Source: Actinomycetales bacterium UBA1416
GTDB taxonomy: Bacteria > Actinomycetota > Actinomycetes > Actinomycetales > Actinomycetaceae
Assembly (NCBI GenBank): GCA_002304945.1
Contig: DBPQ01000106.1
Span: 22,364-86,363, forward strand
Reading direction: 5' to 3'
DNA: 64,000 nt
The position numbers and the translations under genes were made by a program. Every line of letters begins with the position of its first letter. Position 1 is the stretch's first letter. The notes beneath the pieces were generated by a model. It did no database searches. It was not told where the DNA came from and saw only the letters and a program-made list of their open reading frames with translations. Below, one piece after another: positions 61,669 to 64,000 of the stretch.

Positions 61669-62439
61669 ATGGCCGGTCTGCCCAACTTCTCCCTGCCCCA
61701 CGGCGCCGCGCTCGTCACCGGCGCCTCGAGCGGCATCGGCCAGGCCATCGCGGTGGCGATCGCGGCGGCCGGCGCCCCCGTGGCCTGCGTCTCCCGAGGC
61801 CACGTTGACCAGCAGGAGACGCTGTCCCTCGTGGAGGCTGTCGGTGGCCGTGCGCTGGCGCTCACGGCCGACGTCACGGACCCCGACGGACTGGCCGATG
61901 CCGTCGCACGCACCGAGGCGGAACTCGGCCCGCTCGCCTACGCCGTCAACAACGCGGGCATCGGCGCCGGGGGAGGGGCCCTCGACCTGCCGCTGGAGGA
62001 CTGGGAGAGGGTGTACGCCACGAACGTGACCGGGGTGTTCCTCGCCGCCCAGGCGGAGGCCCGCGCCATGGTGCCCCGCGGTGGTGGCGCCATCGTCACC
62101 ATCGGGTCCATCTCGGGGCACATCGCGAACCGTGGGCTGCGCCAGGCGGTCTACAACTCCTCCAAGGCCGCCGTGTCCCACCTGACGCGCTCGCTGGCGG
62201 CGGAGTGGGCCCCGCAGGGGATCCGGGTCAACTGTGTGAGCCCGGGCTACACGCTCACGCCGATGAACGCCCGGCCGGAGGTGGCCGACGAGGTCGAGCG
62301 CTTCGCGGACGAGACCCCCATGGCCAGGCTCGCCGAGCCCATGGAGATCGCGGGGCCTGTGGTCTTCCTGCTGTCGGACGCGGCGTCGTTCTGCACGGGG
62401 GCCGACCTCGTGGTGGACGGCGGCTTCACCTGCTGGTGA
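61669..62439 (+). CDS. Short-chain dehydrogenase/reductase
   Basis: A 256-residue intact NAD(P)-dependent oxidoreductase. Cofactor motif ALVTGASSGIGQAIAVAIAA, NNAGIGAGGGALDLPLEDWE, the catalytic Ser in TIGSISGHIANRG, and YNSSKAAVSHLTRSLAAEWA (Tyr and Lys). The C-terminus TGADLVVDGGFTCW is usual. Polyol or 3-oxoacyl substrates are typical for this subgroup; the exact one is unknown. Strong ribosome site AGGAGGG. Probably cotranscribed with the carbamoyltransferase-like gene, eight bases upstream. Confidence 0.9.
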   Translation: MAGLPNFSLPHGAALVTGASSGIGQAIAVAIAAAGAPVACVSRGHVDQQETLSLVEAVGGRALALTADVTDPDGLADAVARTEAELGPLAYAVNNAGIGAGGGALDLPLEDWERVYATNVTGVFLAAQAEARAMVPRGGGAIVTIGSISGHIANRGLRQAVYNSSKAAVSHLTRSLAAEWAPQGIRVNCVSPGYTLTPMNARPEVADEVERFADETPMARLAEPMEIAGPVVFLLSDAASFCTGADLVVDGGFTCW

Positions 62440-62473
62440 GTTGCCCGCTGCCGTTGAGTTGCCCGTTGCCGTG
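62438..62473. repeat. Tandem 18-bp repeat at convergent gene ends
   Basis: GAGTTGCCCGCTGCCGTT (62438-62455) is followed directly by GAGTTGCCCGTTGCCGTG (62456-62473), two mismatches, between the SDR stop and the Hsp70 stop. Confidence 0.75.
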
Positions 62474-62475
62474 CG

Positions 62476-63981
62476 TCAGTCCTCGTCGCCGGCTCGCAGG
62501 GCCTCGACGCGCGAGTAACCGGTCGAGAGGTCGGTGATCCGGACCGAGACGATCCCGTGGGGATCGATCGTGTACGTCTCCTCGACCAGCGGCCCGTCCT
62601 CCCTGCGCTCGACGGGGACCTCGCGGAGCTCGCGGCCGTCCTGGAGAGCGGGGTCGAAGGGGAAGACGACGTCCGCGAACGGCACGATGTCGCCCTGGGG
62701 CTCGCCGTGCTCGTCGACGGCGCTGTACTCCACGAAGCGGAACCACCCGACGTTGTGGGCGGCCCGGTAGCGCCGGGTCACGACGACGTCGACGCGGGCG
62801 GAGACCTTCTCCTCGCGCGCGAGGAGGGCGTCGAAGCTGACGGTCGCGCCGCCGGACCGCTCCCGGAACACCCCGAACCCACGGGACAGTCGGTCGGTGA
62901 GCGAGAAGGCGGCGGCGTCGTCGGCGGCGATGGCGAGGCCGATGGCGGTGGAGGCGGCGGGGTAGGGGGAGCGGTGGACGCGGCGCCCGAACCGCTCGCG
63001 CAGCGCGCGGGGGACGAGGGGGAGCCCGCTCGCACCCCCCACGAGGTAGATGCCGGCGACATCCCCGAGCTCGCCGTCGCCGAGCCCGGTGACGAGCGGG
63101 CTCATCACGTCGATGGACGCCTCGACCAGGGGCGTGGCCTCGGTGTAGAACTCGGCCACGGGGACGACGACGGCGTCGCCCGCCACCTCGACGGCGATGC
63201 GGCGCGTCTGGGGCGCGAGGTGCTCCTTGGCCTCCCGGCACTCCTCGAGCAACCGCGCCCAGGCGCGCGCGCCCACCTCCGCGCGGGTGGTCTGGGCCTC
63301 GGCGAGGGCGCACTCGGCGAGCACCTCGTCGAAGTCGTCCCCACCGAGGTTGTTGACGCCCACCGAGCTGAGCACGTCGTGGCTCGTGCCGTCCACGTTC
63401 ACGAGCGAGGCGTCGAAGGTGCCGCCGCCGAGGTCGTAGACGATCACGCGGGTGCGGCGCGAGTTCAGGGTGCGGCCCTGGCGGTGGGAGTACTCGAACC
63501 CCGCGGCGGACGGTTCGTTGACCATCCCCGTGACGGGGAAGCCGGCCCGGCGGAAGGCCTCGAGCGTCAGGAAGCGCTGCGGGCCGTGGGCGTGCGCGGG
63601 CACCGCGACCACCGTGGGGCCGGGCTCGAAGCCGGAGGCCACGCTCGACGTCGTCGCGAGGGCACGCAGCAGGGAGGACAGGAAGCCCGTGAGCACCTCG
63701 AGGACCGGGAAGGCGCGGCCGCCGACAAGCAGCGGTGTGATGGGTGTCACGTCCGCGGTGGCGAGGACGCGCTTGAACGACTTGAGGAGCGGGGCGCCGT
63801 CGACCGCGGCCTCGAGGGCCTCGAAGCCGAAGAGGAGCTCGTCCCCACGCCGGGCCACGACCGAGGGGAAGTACTCGTGCGCGTCGCCGTCGGCGTCCAC
63901 GAAGCTGACGACGGGATAGTTGCCGCGATCGACCCAGGCGACGATGGTCCGGGTGGTGCCGAAGTCAACTCCGAGATGCAT
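62476..63981 (-). CDS. Hsp70-family protein without the C-terminal lid
   Basis: A 501-residue DnaK relative. The nucleotide-binding domain has phosphate motifs HLGVDFGTTRTIVAWVD and VIVYDLGGGTFDASLVNVDG, PSAAGFEYSHRQGR, and IYLVGGASGLPLVPRALRER. About 130 residues of beta-rich sequence follow (FGVFRERSGGATVSFDALLA to the end), matching a substrate-binding beta domain, but the helical lid is missing compared with the roughly 620 residues of DnaK. Such proteins are less understood than DnaK; they may be chaperones or ATP-driven switches. Start at 63981, close to the window end; the promoter lies at or beyond 64000. Confidence 0.88.
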   Translation of the reverse strand: MHLGVDFGTTRTIVAWVDRGNYPVVSFVDADGDAHEYFPSVVARRGDELLFGFEALEAAVDGAPLLKSFKRVLATADVTPITPLLVGGRAFPVLEVLTGFLSSLLRALATTSSVASGFEPGPTVVAVPAHAHGPQRFLTLEAFRRAGFPVTGMVNEPSAAGFEYSHRQGRTLNSRRTRVIVYDLGGGTFDASLVNVDGTSHDVLSSVGVNNLGGDDFDEVLAECALAEAQTTRAEVGARAWARLLEECREAKEHLAPQTRRIAVEVAGDAVVVPVAEFYTEATPLVEASIDVMSPLVTGLGDGELGDVAGIYLVGGASGLPLVPRALRERFGRRVHRSPYPAASTAIGLAIAADDAAAFSLTDRLSRGFGVFRERSGGATVSFDALLAREEKVSARVDVVVTRRYRAAHNVGWFRFVEYSAVDEHGEPQGDIVPFADVVFPFDPALQDGRELREVPVERREDGPLVEETYTIDPHGIVSVRITDLSTGYSRVEALRAGDED

Positions 63982-64000
63982 TGGTAGTCAGGGGCGCGGT

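Overview
This is a gene-dense chromosomal window from a high-GC Gram-positive bacterium, almost certainly a member of the Actinomycetota. The evidence is a block ordered like the cell-envelope/FHA/MerR cluster of mycobacteria and relatives (CDP-alcohol phosphotransferase, DUF881, small basic protein, DUF881, FHA, MerR, MerR), a DUF222-HNH protein, LLM-type flavin oxidoreductases, a stand-alone LigD-type polymerase, a GAP-family protein, and very many genes whose -10 box lies only 6-8 bases before the start codon (leaderless transcripts). I cannot name the genus. I saw no rRNA, tRNA, CRISPR array, transposase or prophage. Coding is tight, with many 4-base ATGA/GTGA overlaps.

Region by region. 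0-7.6 kb: end of thioredoxin reductase with an ArsR regulator, an aldehyde dehydrogenase, a YbjN-like protein, a DUF222-HNH protein, a squalene-cyclase-like toroid protein, small membrane proteins and a two-helix potassium channel. 6.6-11.2 kb: pyruvate:ferredoxin oxidoreductase with a dihydroorotate-dehydrogenase-like flavoprotein. 11-16.3 kb: an MFS transporter, argG behind ArgR-type boxes, an N5-(carboxyethyl)ornithine-synthase-like gene and an MscS channel. 16.4-26.1 kb: an unknown protein, a potassium-dependent-type membrane pyrophosphatase, a lipid kinase, an LD-carboxypeptidase-like enzyme, a serine hydrolase, a GH13-like protein that has lost its nucleophile, a Rossmann reductase, relic DNA and a DMT transporter. 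26-31.1 kb: mobB, separate LigD-type polymerase and ligase genes, an HhH-GPD repair protein, a NifX-like protein and a TrkH potassium transporter.

31.1-47.4 kb is the most interesting block. Four gene sets diverge in pairs from two intergenic regions. Left pair: HdeD-M17 aminopeptidase-permease-GAP on the minus strand and a holin-fold protein on the plus strand. Right pair: DUF1269-META-DUF6325-SHOCT-SLC13-DUF389-GDPD on the minus strand, and an unknown protein, a MalT-like LuxR regulator, a membrane-anchored protein and a DUF5671 protein on the plus strand. Both intergenic regions carry the same palindrome (CACCCG-3-CGGGTG, identical over 17 bp), and all four putative -10 boxes end 36-37 bp from its centre. 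I infer an envelope-stress regulon activated by the MalT-like regulator; this is not shown directly.

47.4-64 kb: a scrambled SDR pseudogene, an LLM oxidoreductase with a TreS-like GH13 enzyme, a beta-helix lipoprotein, an ABC exporter with a fused double permease, a second LLM oxidoreductase, DUF4126, the envelope/FHA/MerR cluster (without gcvH and the DUF151 nuclease that sit there in mycobacteria), a carbamoyltransferase-like protein, an SDR and a lidless Hsp70.
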